Positions 54,966-63,262 of a DNA stretch of 64,000 nt are shown here, one piece after another (position 1 is the stretch's first letter; the number at the start of each line of letters is the position of its first letter). The position numbers and the translations under genes are program-made. Location: the NCBI RefSeq assembly GCF_008629675.1, contig NZ_VWOX01000004.1:124001-188000 (forward strand), in the 5' to 3' direction. The DNA is from Roseiconus nitratireducens. Lineage in GTDB: Bacteria > Planctomycetota > Planctomycetia > Pirellulales > Pirellulaceae. The notes below the pieces were generated by a model. It did no database searches, was not told the DNA's origin, and worked only from the letters and a program-made list of their open reading frames with translations.

Positions 54966-56173
54966 CACGGTTGCTCACTTAAGGACACGATGTAGTGGAC
55001 CAGGTCCCAAATCTGCTCCGCCGTCAGCCCGGTGGCGGAGGGCTCCTGGGCGACGATCACCCCGGGCATCGGTGTCCCGGCGATTCCAACCAACAACCGG
55101 CGATACAACGTCTGGGAATCGCCGCCGCCGCGGAACACGCCCGACGTCAGCCGGCGCGGGTGAATCTGCCGAGGACGCAATGCTCCCGCCTGCCGGTACG
55201 GCCGGACGGCATCGTCGTCATCCGGCGTGATCGCCAAACGCGTCGTGTATTCTTTCGTCCAGTCGTCGTAGTCCAAGGTTGCCGCCTGGCCATCGCCATC
55301 GGGGCCATGACAACCGACGCAGTTGGCGATTGGACCATGAAACAGTTCCCGCCCGCGTTCGATCGATGCAGCATCGAAAGGCGTTTCGTCGGGCACCGGC
55401 ACGACCTCCTCCGGAGCCTCCGCCCAAGATCCAGCGACCTCGTTCAGCTCCGCAACGGCCAGGTCGGCCGCGTCCGTGTCCGCCGCCTGCGGGGCCTCCG
55501 AAACGACACCCAGTAAACTGGCATCCGCGTCGGGTCGTCGCTCCTCGTAGCCGAGTTCGTCCACGGCGATGTCGACCAGACGCCGTTCGACCTCACCACG
55601 GACCGACAGGAAAATCACATAGTCGATCAACGCTTCCAAATCTTCGCCGGCAACGGTCTGGAAGCTGGGCATTGCCGTTCCAGGAGCCCCATGCTGCAGG
55701 ATCCGCAGCAGATCCTCACGCGTCGGCTTGCTGGACCGCGCCGTCGACTTCCACTTGAACACCCCGGCGCGGAAGTCACGCGGGTAGGGATTCTGCAGCA
55801 GCGACGCCGGACCGTTGCCACCGCCGGCGACGCCGTGGCAGGTCACGCAGTGTTCGTTGTACAGCCCGAAGTGATGGTTTTCCTGATCGCTGTACACGCG
55901 TCCGGCCGCGCGGACCAAACGATCCGGATCGACCAGATGCTGTGCGGCGTCACCGCGAAGAAGATCTTTCGGCCAACGGGGCTGCTCCGGTGTCCCGAAC
56001 CAGGCATCGATCACGGACAGCGAATCCTCCGCGGCCAATTCGGCGTCCACCTGCCGGCTTGCCGATACCACCAGCGCATGAACGCGGTTGGGCGGAAAGT
56101 GATCCACCGGGGCGTCACAACCGGCCACCCACAGGCACCCGATTGCCAAACCGACTGGCACAACGATTCTCAT
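54965..56173 (-). CDS. Dihaem cytochrome c lipoprotein
   Basis: 402 residues. The signal ends at a lipobox near residue 19 (WVAGC-DAP), so it is probably membrane-anchored. Two CxxCH haem sites lie at HCVTCHGVAGG and NCVGCHGPDGDG, each in a class I cytochrome c domain; PGTAMPSFQTVAGEDLEALIDYVIFLS and GTPMPGVIV...LVHYIVSLS supply the distal Met regions. ATG 56173 is set by the lipobox. It lies upstream of heme A and heme O synthases; it probably feeds electrons to a terminal oxidase. Confidence 0.92.
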   Translation of the reverse strand: MRIVVPVGLAIGCLWVAGCDAPVDHFPPNRVHALVVSASRQVDAELAAEDSLSVIDAWFGTPEQPRWPKDLLRGDAAQHLVDPDRLVRAAGRVYSDQENHHFGLYNEHCVTCHGVAGGGNGPASLLQNPYPRDFRAGVFKWKSTARSSKPTREDLLRILQHGAPGTAMPSFQTVAGEDLEALIDYVIFLSVRGEVERRLVDIAVDELGYEERRPDADASLLGVVSEAPQAADTDAADLAVAELNEVAGSWAEAPEEVVPVPDETPFDAASIERGRELFHGPIANCVGCHGPDGDGQAATLDYDDWTKEYTTRLAITPDDDDAVRPYRQAGALRPRQIHPRRLTSGVFRGGGDSQTLYRRLLVGIAGTPMPGVIVAQEPSATGLTAEQIWDLVHYIVSLSEQP

Positions 56174-56439
56174 GGCACAAGCGTAACCGAACGGCCCCCG
56201 AGCAACCAACGGAATGAATTGTCGCACACCGCTCGTTCTGGCCAACCCGACACGTCCGGACCCAAACACCGACCCCGCCGTGGTGGACGCGTCCGTTGCA
56301 TCAGCGTCAAAGCGTCCGATGGGCCGCTGTGAAATCCGAAGACGCCAACAAAAAACCGGTGCCAGCGGCCATGCCGCTGACACCGGAGCGTGATTTCCAT
56401 CTGCTCGGCCGATCGAGCGTTCGCCGATTCAGCGACGAA

Positions 56440-57240
56440 TCATTCGAATGCCGAAGCAGGAACTTCGATCGTTCCCATGTCGTTCATGCCAGGCTCGATT
56501 TCAACTTCAAACCGGCTGGCACGCCACGATTCTTCCTTGCCGTCAATGATCACGTCGCTCAACGAGCCGGTTTCATGATTGGCACGGAACACGATTTCTT
56601 CTCCGACTGGCAACCCGCTGATCTCCAGGACGCCGTTCTCGTCGCTGACGGCGGCGAACGGGTGATCCAGGACGACCAGTTGGGCTTTCATCCAGTTGTG
56701 GATGTTGCAGGCAACCGGAATGGGAGCCGGCTCCGCTTCTTCCAACTTCACATCCACTTCACCACCGGCCGGAACGGTCACGTTCTGGCTGTCGTTGCGG
56801 AAGAATGCGAAGTTGGCGTTGTGGCCGACCTTGTCGGGGTTGGTGACCTTGATCGTGTCGCCTTGTTTGGCCACCACGACGTGCGGCTCGAAGCGGCACT
56901 CCTTATTGGCCAACTCATGGGTTTCAGGCTTCAAATCCATCTTGGGCAATTTGGTTCCGCCTCGGCCGGTGTAGACGTAAACGATCACGTTCTTGATGCC
57001 CTTGTTGTCGGGATTGACCACCAGCGATTCGTCCGGGATGTCATGCTGTCCGCAAAACGCCTTGTCGTTGGTGGGCTCGATCGTGCCCTGCTTGGGCGGA
57101 TCCCCCTTGTACTTGAACGTCATTCGCAGCGTCCCCGTCTCCTCAGCTTGGACCGAGGCGGCCGGACCCATCGCGGTCAACGCCGCCAATGCGACGGCTG
57201 CGGAAAGGAAGGTTCGAGTCGAGAAAACGAGATAGTTCAC
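56440..57240 (-). CDS. Secreted cupredoxin-like (methylamine utilization-type) protein
   Basis: 266 residues with a signal peptide (TFLSAAVALAALTAMGPAASVQA). A cupredoxin-like domain carries likely type 1 copper ligands: His in KVGHNANF and Cys, His and Met in ACNIHNWMKA. GVLEISGLPVGEEIVFR is a C-terminal beta-sandwich. It may pass electrons in the same chain as the cytochrome c downstream. The GTG start at 57240 has an AGGAG eight bases upstream. A leader with promoter and terminator-like hairpin lies upstream (57450-57620). Confidence 0.88.
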   Translation of the reverse strand: MNYLVFSTRTFLSAAVALAALTAMGPAASVQAEETGTLRMTFKYKGDPPKQGTIEPTNDKAFCGQHDIPDESLVVNPDNKGIKNVIVYVYTGRGGTKLPKMDLKPETHELANKECRFEPHVVVAKQGDTIKVTNPDKVGHNANFAFFRNDSQNVTVPAGGEVDVKLEEAEPAPIPVACNIHNWMKAQLVVLDHPFAAVSDENGVLEISGLPVGEEIVFRANHETGSLSDVIIDGKEESWRASRFEVEIEPGMNDMGTIEVPASAFE

Positions 57241-57454
57241 ACCTGTGCTCCTAAGAATCTGGTTGGGGAGAATCTAGTTGGGGGGAATGCCCGACTCGCA
57301 GGGGTCGCGTTGGGCGATCGTTCGGCCACGAACCGAGTCAGCCAAGGTTTCGTCTGCCAAGCTCTCTGGGCGGGCCAGTGATTCAAGCTGCCGGTCTCTG
57401 CCGCGCTGAAATTCTACGCGGGCAACCATAAGGTAGTCCAAGACGTCAAATGAG

Positions 57455-57504
57455 AAAGGCGGCGGCTGACCTTGAGTGGGGATCTCGACCAGCCGCCGCC
57501 TTTT
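57455..57504 (-). terminator. Terminator-like hairpin in the cupredoxin leader
   Basis: AAAGGCGGCGGCTG (57455-57468) pairs with CAGCCGCCGCCTTT (57490-57503), a perfect 14-base stem with a 21-base loop. On the minus strand it is followed by TCTCATTTGA, only moderately U-rich; on the plus strand by TTTTCG. It stands between the leader promoter and the cupredoxin gene, so it could attenuate that gene or end a small RNA. Confidence 0.65.
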
Positions 57505-57586
57505 CGTAATTAGTCTTCGGGGGAACCGCGCCGTCAATTGGGGTGGGATAGAAGGTGACGGCAGAAACACGTTTCCCAGGCAGGAC
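57455..57586 (-). ncRNA. Candidate small RNA or attenuator leader
   Basis: About 130 nucleotides from the predicted start near 57586 to the end of the hairpin at 57455. It contains a second stem, GCCGTCA/TGACGGC (57562-57556 with 57536-57530), and a GAAAC/GTTTC segment. No known RNA family is recognised. It may be a stand-alone small RNA or the regulatory 5' leader of the cupredoxin gene. Confidence 0.45.
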
Positions 57587-57592
57587 ACTTTG

Positions 57593-57620
57593 ATTATAAG
57601 GCACATCGACGGAATGTCCA
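57593..57620 (-). promoter_or_regulatory. Sigma-70-type promoter of the leader RNA
   Basis: On the minus strand TGGACA (57620-57615) and a perfect TATAAT (57598-57593) are separated by 16 bases, one base off the -35 consensus. This is the best promoter match in the window. Transcription would run towards the cupredoxin gene. Confidence 0.7.
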
Positions 57621-57923
57621 CCACTAAAGCGATATTAAGTCGCACAACCCGTTCATACCCCCCAGCCCATCGAAATGACGGCGCAACGCGTCGCGACCAC
57701 GCAAAGCGGCGACCATCCCCCGGTTCCGCCCGCCGGCGCCGCAGCTGCCAAATCAACAAGCTGCGCAGGGGGAAAAGAAGCTGCGCAGGGGGGATCCGCC
57801 GCTGACGCGGGAGGACCAACGGCTGACGCGGGACATCGAAGACCACGTCTGCCGCCGCGACCCCCGAACAATTACATTGCCGCCGAGCAGTTTTCTCACG
57901 CGTCTTATTGAGCGGTCAGTTTG

Positions 57924-59213
57924 ATGAAAGTTTTGGTGGTCGGCAGCGGCGGACGAGAGCACGCCCTGGCTTGGAAAATCGGTCAAAGCAGCAAGGTCAG
58001 TGAGGTGTTCGTGGCCCCCGGCAATGCCGGGACCGCGAAAGAGGCGACCAACGTGGACTTGGCCGCAACGGACGTTCCGGGCTTGGTGAAGTTCGCGCGC
58101 GACAACGCAATCGACCTGACGGTGGTGGGCCCCGAGGCACCCCTGGTCGCCGGACTGGTCGATGCCATGGAGGAGGCCGGTCTGCGGGTGTTCGGTCCGA
58201 CCGCGGCGGCGGCGGAACTGGAAGGCAGCAAAGTGTTTTGCAAGAACCTGCTGCACACCGCCGACATCCCCACCGCCGACTATCGAACGTTTCGCAGCGC
58301 CGAAGAGGCGTCCCGGTACATCAAGGACAAGTACACCGAACCCAATGAGCCCGTCCCGGTGGTGGTCAAAGCCGACGGCCTGGCCGCCGGCAAAGGCGTC
58401 ATCGTGTGCTCCACACGCAGCGATGCCCTGCAGGCAATCGACCGCATCGCCGGGCAAAAGGAGTTTGGCGCCGCCGGCAACGAACTGATCATCGAGGAAC
58501 GTCTGGTCGGCCAGGAGGCCAGCGTGCTGGCAATCACCGATGGCGAGACGATCATTTCGCTGCCAGCGGCGCAAGACCACAAGCCGGCTTTTGACGGCGA
58601 CACCGGACCGAACACCGGCGGCATGGGCGCCTACTGCCCGACGCCGATCGTCGACGAGGCGATGTTCGAAAAGATCGAATCGGACGTCCTTGTACCGGTC
58701 GTGCATGCCATGAAGCGGGCCCGCAAGCCCTTCAAGGGAGTCTTGTACGCGGGGCTGATGTTGACCGCCGCCGGCCCAAAAGTGCTGGAGTTCAACGTCC
58801 GCTTCGGCGATCCCGAATGCCAGCCCCTGCTGATGCGTCTGCAATCCGATCTGGTCGACGTCCTGGTCGCCGCCGCCGACGGCCGGCTGTCGGAGATCGA
58901 ACCCTTGCAATGGGACCCGCGACCAAGCATTTGCGTGGTGATGGCCAGCGAAGGTTACCCGGGCGACTACGAGAAAGGACGTGAAATCAAGGGCCTGGCT
59001 GAGGCCGCCGAGATCGAGGACGTCAAAGTGTTCCACGCGGGAACCAGCCTGGTCGACGGAAAAGTCGTCAACGACGGCGGTCGCGTCTTGGGCGTCACCG
59101 CGATCGGCAACAGCATCAGTGCCGCGAAGCTGAAGGCGTACACGGCGGTGCAAAAAATCCGCTGGAGCGGTGCCTGGTGCCGCAAGGATATCAGCGACAA
59201 GGCGTTGACCTAG
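57924..59213 (+). CDS. purD: Phosphoribosylamine-glycine ligase (GARS)
   Basis: 429 residues. Second step of purine synthesis. MKVLVVGSGGREHALAWKI is the family N-terminus; the ATP-grasp domain shows VVVKADGLAAGKGVIV, GQEASVLAITDG, NTGGMGAYCPTP and LEFNVRFGDPECQ. ATG 57924 is chosen over a TTG one codon earlier. It stands alone; the transglutaminase converges on it, with a repeat hairpin in the gap that may act as a terminator for both. Confidence 0.97.
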   Translation: MKVLVVGSGGREHALAWKIGQSSKVSEVFVAPGNAGTAKEATNVDLAATDVPGLVKFARDNAIDLTVVGPEAPLVAGLVDAMEEAGLRVFGPTAAAAELEGSKVFCKNLLHTADIPTADYRTFRSAEEASRYIKDKYTEPNEPVPVVVKADGLAAGKGVIVCSTRSDALQAIDRIAGQKEFGAAGNELIIEERLVGQEASVLAITDGETIISLPAAQDHKPAFDGDTGPNTGGMGAYCPTPIVDEAMFEKIESDVLVPVVHAMKRARKPFKGVLYAGLMLTAAGPKVLEFNVRFGDPECQPLLMRLQSDLVDVLVAAADGRLSEIEPLQWDPRPSICVVMASEGYPGDYEKGREIKGLAEAAEIEDVKVFHAGTSLVDGKVVNDGGRVLGVTAIGNSISAAKLKAYTAVQKIRWSGAWCRKDISDKALT

Positions 59214-59241
59214 AGCATGTTCATCACGGAAAAGGCATCAC

Positions 59242-59358
59242 GGAAAAGGGGACGGGGGTCAATAGTGCAAAGTACCCGTCAGAGGAAAAGGGGACGGGGG
59301 TCAATAGTGCAAAGCACCCGAAGGGCCGTTCCGGCTTTTGCCCCCCGTCCCCTTTTCC
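59242..59358. repeat. GGGGACGGGGGTC repeat and hairpin between convergent genes
   Basis: A 37-base unit (GGAAAAGGGGACGGGGGTCA...) occurs twice, at 59242-59278 and 59284-59320, differing at one position. Its first 17 bases return inverted at 59342-59358, forming a perfect 17-base stem with the second copy. Repeats of this kind often flank REP-associated transposase genes in planctomycetes, but none is here. Confidence 0.75.
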
Positions 59359-59359
59359 A

Positions 59360-60535
59360 TCAACCCGATGGCGGGGGCTGCGATTGAGACTGTGATTGAC
59401 TCGTCGGCGGGTCGGGCGACGGGGCTGGATTCGCGGTCGCAGGATTCCCACTCTCCGAGCTCTCGCCTGCCGGCTGAGGCTGGGAAGCCGGCGGAGAATT
59501 CGGAGGCGGCGACGCGTCCTTGCTGCCGGCGACCTCCTGGGCGGGCGCCACATCCACGCTGACCTTCAGCGTGTGGGTACCGCCGCCCAACACGACGCCC
59601 CGCATCGGACTGACGTCGCCGTAGTCGCGTCCGAGCGACACCGGGATGTGATCCATCCCGACCAGGCAGGCGTTGGTCGGGTCCAGGCCCAACCAGCCGA
59701 GGTCTTCGCCGGCGAAGACTTCCAGCCAGGCATGGGATTCGTCGGCCCCGACAAGTCGTGGCTTGCCTGGCGGCGGTACCGTCCGCAGGTAGCCGCTCAC
59801 GTAACGAGCCGCGAGCCCGATCGATCGCAGGCAGGCAATCTGAACGTGTGCGAAGTCTTGGCAAACGCCGGCTCGCAATTCAAAGGCCCGCTCGGTGGTG
59901 GTGTTCACATCCGTGGCGGTCGTGTCATAGGCAAAATCGTGATGGATGCGGCGGGTCAAATCCAACGCCGCTTCCACGATCCCTCTTCCATCACCGAACG
60001 ACTCGCGGGCATAGTCGGCAAAGGGTCGCCCGGGCGCGACTCTCGGCGACGCGTATCGATGTTCGTCGCGTAACGGCAAGCCGCCGCGCTGTCCGACCGG
60101 CTTCAAACAGGTTTCCCACGGCGGCGACGCCGATTCGGCAACCACGCGGGGCTGACGAATGGTGACTTGGCTTTCCACCACCACGCTCAGCGAGCGATGT
60201 TTGCTCTCGATCGAAAACGCCTGCACCCGATTGCCGAAGTAATCAAAGTGTTCGTCGCGACTGGACGGTTCGGGTACGACGGTCAAGGTTGACCGATGAC
60301 AAATCACGTTGCCACCGCTGATCGGCTGCATCCGCAGCTGGTTCTGACAGACGGCGACGTTCTGGCTGTATTGATACGACGTGCTGTGCCGGATGCGGTA
60401 GCGGACCGCAGTTGGTAATGCCGCCGGTGCCGCCCCGGGCGTGGCCGCGGTATTCTCCGGCAACGGGTCGCCCTTGGGGCCACCATTCGCCTGGCCGCCG
60501 TTCGCGTGGCCCTCGTTCATCTGGCCACCATTCAT
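59360..60535 (-). CDS. Transglutaminase-like cysteine peptidase family protein
   Basis: 391 residues. After a repetitive Asn-Gly-Gly-Gln N-terminus comes the bacterial transglutaminase N-terminal domain (VRYRIRHSTSYQYSQNVAVCQNQLRMQP) and the transglutaminase core with the catalytic triad Cys in RAGVCQDFAH, His in DESHAWLEV and Asp in LGLDPTN. The C-terminal 70 residues are low-complexity Pro/Ser/Gln. ATG 60535 overlaps the stop of the ATP-grasp gene (ATGA). These enzymes cut or cross-link peptide bonds and go with ATP-grasp/alpha-E proteins in many genomes. Confidence 0.9.
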   Translation of the reverse strand: MNGGQMNEGHANGGQANGGPKGDPLPENTAATPGAAPAALPTAVRYRIRHSTSYQYSQNVAVCQNQLRMQPISGGNVICHRSTLTVVPEPSSRDEHFDYFGNRVQAFSIESKHRSLSVVVESQVTIRQPRVVAESASPPWETCLKPVGQRGGLPLRDEHRYASPRVAPGRPFADYARESFGDGRGIVEAALDLTRRIHHDFAYDTTATDVNTTTERAFELRAGVCQDFAHVQIACLRSIGLAARYVSGYLRTVPPPGKPRLVGADESHAWLEVFAGEDLGWLGLDPTNACLVGMDHIPVSLGRDYGDVSPMRGVVLGGGTHTLKVSVDVAPAQEVAGSKDASPPPNSPPASQPQPAGESSESGNPATANPAPSPDPPTSQSQSQSQPPPSG

Positions 60536-63114
60536 CTGCCGGTCCCCGTCAATTGCTGGGTCGCGGCGGTGTGGATCAGGTAGTGCGCGCTGATGGCGTC
60601 GGACAACTCGGGCAATCGTCCGGCGATCCCGCGGAGCAGCTTGCCAAGCTGTTCCAGCGTCCCATCGTCGCTGGTCTGACACAACTGATAGGGATCGGCC
60701 AGTTTGACCTGGTACTGCATGTCCAACACGATGCGTTCGATTGCGTCCAACCGCACCGGGCCTTCGACGGCCGGAAGCTTCTCGATCACGTCGCTGATAC
60801 GGTCCAATTGGTACAGCACCGAACGGGGATTGGTATCGTCGGTCACGATCAGATCGACCACCGGCGCCAGCCGCACCAGGTTCAGGTACCGGGAACGGTA
60901 CGTCATCAAACTGTCGGTGATCTCCAAGGCCGCTTCACAGATCGCCTTGCCGTTCTCGGTCGCCGGGCAGAGCATGGTCAGCAGCAGGTCGCACGTCTGG
61001 TCGGCCCGTTCGATGCGCCGGCCGAGCTCCAAGAACTGCCAGGAGTGCGTTCTCACGAAACCTTCGCTGGTGACGCCGGCAAACGCCAGCAGGTCCACGA
61101 TCAGGGTTCCCACCCGCTCGATCGCTTCGCCATACCCCATGCCCTCACTGACGGCTCGGCCGGAAGCGGAGGCCGGTTGGTTGAGTTCTCGAAACGCCCG
61201 TCGCAAAATCCGATAGGCATCATTGGACAAGCGGTCGCGGACGGCGGTGGCGTTGTGCATCACCGACTGCATCGTCCGAATCAGCCCCCGTGGCTGCTCG
61301 GGATCCAACACCGAAGCCGGGAGCACCTGGTCCAGATTCGGCAGCCCGGCGACAAACGAATCCACCGCGTAGCCGGGCTCGATCTGGCCGAGCGAAGCGA
61401 GGGCATAGGTCAGCCGCGGCAGTTCCGCCGCCATCTCCGTGGTTTCTTCTCCCGAGAGCCGACTGAGCGTGGTTCGCATCAGTCGCGAGATGCCCTCGGC
61501 ACGTTCGACGTAGCGGCCCAGCCAATACAGGTGCTCGGCAACACGGCTGGGCAATTCGTCTCCGATGCGTCGCAGCTTGATCGCGTTCCGGCCGCTGGGC
61601 AACAGCGACTTGTGTTTGCCCAGCGGCACGTCGCTGGTCACCCAACAATCCAACGTCCGCTGACCGCTGACCGGCGACCGCGAAAGCTCCATTTCGTCGT
61701 TGCCGACGCGGGCCAGCGCACCGGGCAACACCTCAACACGATCGCCGCGGATCAGCTGAAAGTTTCGCAGTGCCACACGCTGGGGTTTGACCTGCCCGCC
61801 GATCCAGACCGGCGTGCTGCTGTACGCCAACCGCTCCTGAGCCAGAAACTGACCTGGGTCCGCTTCGATTCGCTGCAGAAACTCGGCGCGTTCCTGCTGA
61901 CTCAGTCGCGTCGTGTCAATCGGTTCCTGACTGGACACGGTATAGGCCGAACGCAACACCAGCGAATCCAGATGATCCAGGACGTAGGCACGCTGTTGCG
62001 GATCACCAAGCCAGTAAGACTTCAACGAAGGGAGCTGCAGTGAACCGCCGAAGAAAAACTGGTTGGCCTGCTCCAAATAGGGCATCAAGCCGGGCGTCTG
62101 CGCCAACACGCTGCCGATCGCGTTGACCACCGCGACACGTCCATGCCGCACGCAGCGAAGCAGTCCCGCGACGCCCTGATTGGACGCGGGGTCCAGTTCC
62201 AACGGGTCGCACCGCCGGTCGGAGATGTGCCGCCACAGGACCTGGATCGGCAACAAACCGCCGAGCGTCTTGACGTGCAGGCAACCGCCACGAATCGCCA
62301 AGTCGCTGCCCCGGACCAACGTCAACCCGAGATACCGAGCCAAATAGGTGTCTTCGAATTCTCGATAGCTTCCGCTGGGAGGCGCCAACAGCGCCACCCG
62401 CGGATTGCTGCGGTCTTGCGGCGCCAGTGACTGCAGGTGCTCTCGCAGCGACTCGAAAAACGATGCCAGGCGGCGCGTGTTGCTCCGCCGGATCAGCTTG
62501 GGCAACACCCGTCCCATCACGATCCGGTTCTCCAACAGGTACCCCAGCCCGCTGGGGGCGCGGGTCCGGTCGCCGGTGACGCGCCACAGCCCGTCCACCC
62601 CTCGAACCAGGTCCGTCGCGGTGACGTGCAACTTCTGCGGCGTTCCCTCCAGCCCGTGGTAAGCGCGGCTGAACACCGGGTTGGCCCAGAACAACTCCCC
62701 CGGCACAACGCCTTCGCGGATCAAACGCTGCTCGCCGAGCAAGTCGACCAAGATGCGTTCCAGCAAGTGGGTGCGCTGGACCAGACCATCACTGAGAACA
62801 TTCCATTCGGCCGACCCCATCACGAACGGGATGACCGACAACTGCCAGGGACGATTGGCGGTTTCCTCATCCTCGTCCGACGGCACGGCCCCCTGCGACT
62901 GGTCGGCGTGAAAGGTGATGCCGTTTTCGCGAATGAACTGTTCGATGGACGCCGATCGGTCCAACATCTCTTCCGGGCCGAGGGCGGCCAGTTGGTCGGA
63001 CACCAATTGCCACGACGGCCGCACCGTCCCGTCAGGAAAAATCCGCTCGTCGAATCCGCCGGCGGCGAGCGATTCGGGGGTCCACAGGGAACCGGACTGG
63101 AGCGTCGTATTCAA
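60532..63114 (-). CDS. Circularly permuted ATP-grasp and alpha-E domain fusion
   Basis: 860 residues. The first 490 residues are a circularly permuted type 2 ATP-grasp (IEQFIRENGITFHAD, PFVMGSAEWNVLSDGLVQRTHLLERILVDLLG, VGSAEW, LLAPPSGSYREFEDTYLARYLGLTLVRGSDL, GGQVKPQRVALRNF). The last 330 are an alpha-E (DUF403) domain (EHLYWLGRYVERAEGISRLMRTTL, ERADQTCDLLLTMLC). The two are usually separate genes; here they are fused. The ATP-grasp part probably forms an amide bond to a peptide; substrate unknown. Overlaps the transglutaminase by 4 bases. Confidence 0.92.
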   Translation of the reverse strand: MNTTLQSGSLWTPESLAAGGFDERIFPDGTVRPSWQLVSDQLAALGPEEMLDRSASIEQFIRENGITFHADQSQGAVPSDEDEETANRPWQLSVIPFVMGSAEWNVLSDGLVQRTHLLERILVDLLGEQRLIREGVVPGELFWANPVFSRAYHGLEGTPQKLHVTATDLVRGVDGLWRVTGDRTRAPSGLGYLLENRIVMGRVLPKLIRRSNTRRLASFFESLREHLQSLAPQDRSNPRVALLAPPSGSYREFEDTYLARYLGLTLVRGSDLAIRGGCLHVKTLGGLLPIQVLWRHISDRRCDPLELDPASNQGVAGLLRCVRHGRVAVVNAIGSVLAQTPGLMPYLEQANQFFFGGSLQLPSLKSYWLGDPQQRAYVLDHLDSLVLRSAYTVSSQEPIDTTRLSQQERAEFLQRIEADPGQFLAQERLAYSSTPVWIGGQVKPQRVALRNFQLIRGDRVEVLPGALARVGNDEMELSRSPVSGQRTLDCWVTSDVPLGKHKSLLPSGRNAIKLRRIGDELPSRVAEHLYWLGRYVERAEGISRLMRTTLSRLSGEETTEMAAELPRLTYALASLGQIEPGYAVDSFVAGLPNLDQVLPASVLDPEQPRGLIRTMQSVMHNATAVRDRLSNDAYRILRRAFRELNQPASASGRAVSEGMGYGEAIERVGTLIVDLLAFAGVTSEGFVRTHSWQFLELGRRIERADQTCDLLLTMLCPATENGKAICEAALEITDSLMTYRSRYLNLVRLAPVVDLIVTDDTNPRSVLYQLDRISDVIEKLPAVEGPVRLDAIERIVLDMQYQVKLADPYQLCQTSDDGTLEQLGKLLRGIAGRLPELSDAISAHYLIHTAATQQLTGTGR

Positions 63115-63262
63115 ACTGTCGTTCTTCGGACGGCGGGGTAGATGATTGAATCACGACGCAAACAGCCGCGTCGCGATGCGTACCGATAATCCATGCTCAG
63201 CAGCGAAACCACCTCGGTGTGTCATGATAGCGACCGCAGCGGACTCGTCGATGGCCAGACGT

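Larger units (their letters stand above)
57241..57923. other. Intergenic region, leader or small RNA upstream of the cupredoxin gene
   Basis: 683 bases between divergent cupredoxin and purD. It holds a minus-strand promoter, a structured RNA and a terminator-like hairpin (listed separately). Near the cupredoxin start is an imperfect tandem repeat of GAATCT(A/G)GTTGGGG (about 57256-57284), and near purD a repeated AAGCTGCGCAGGGG and GCTGACGCGGGA (57758-57833). Confidence 0.5.
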
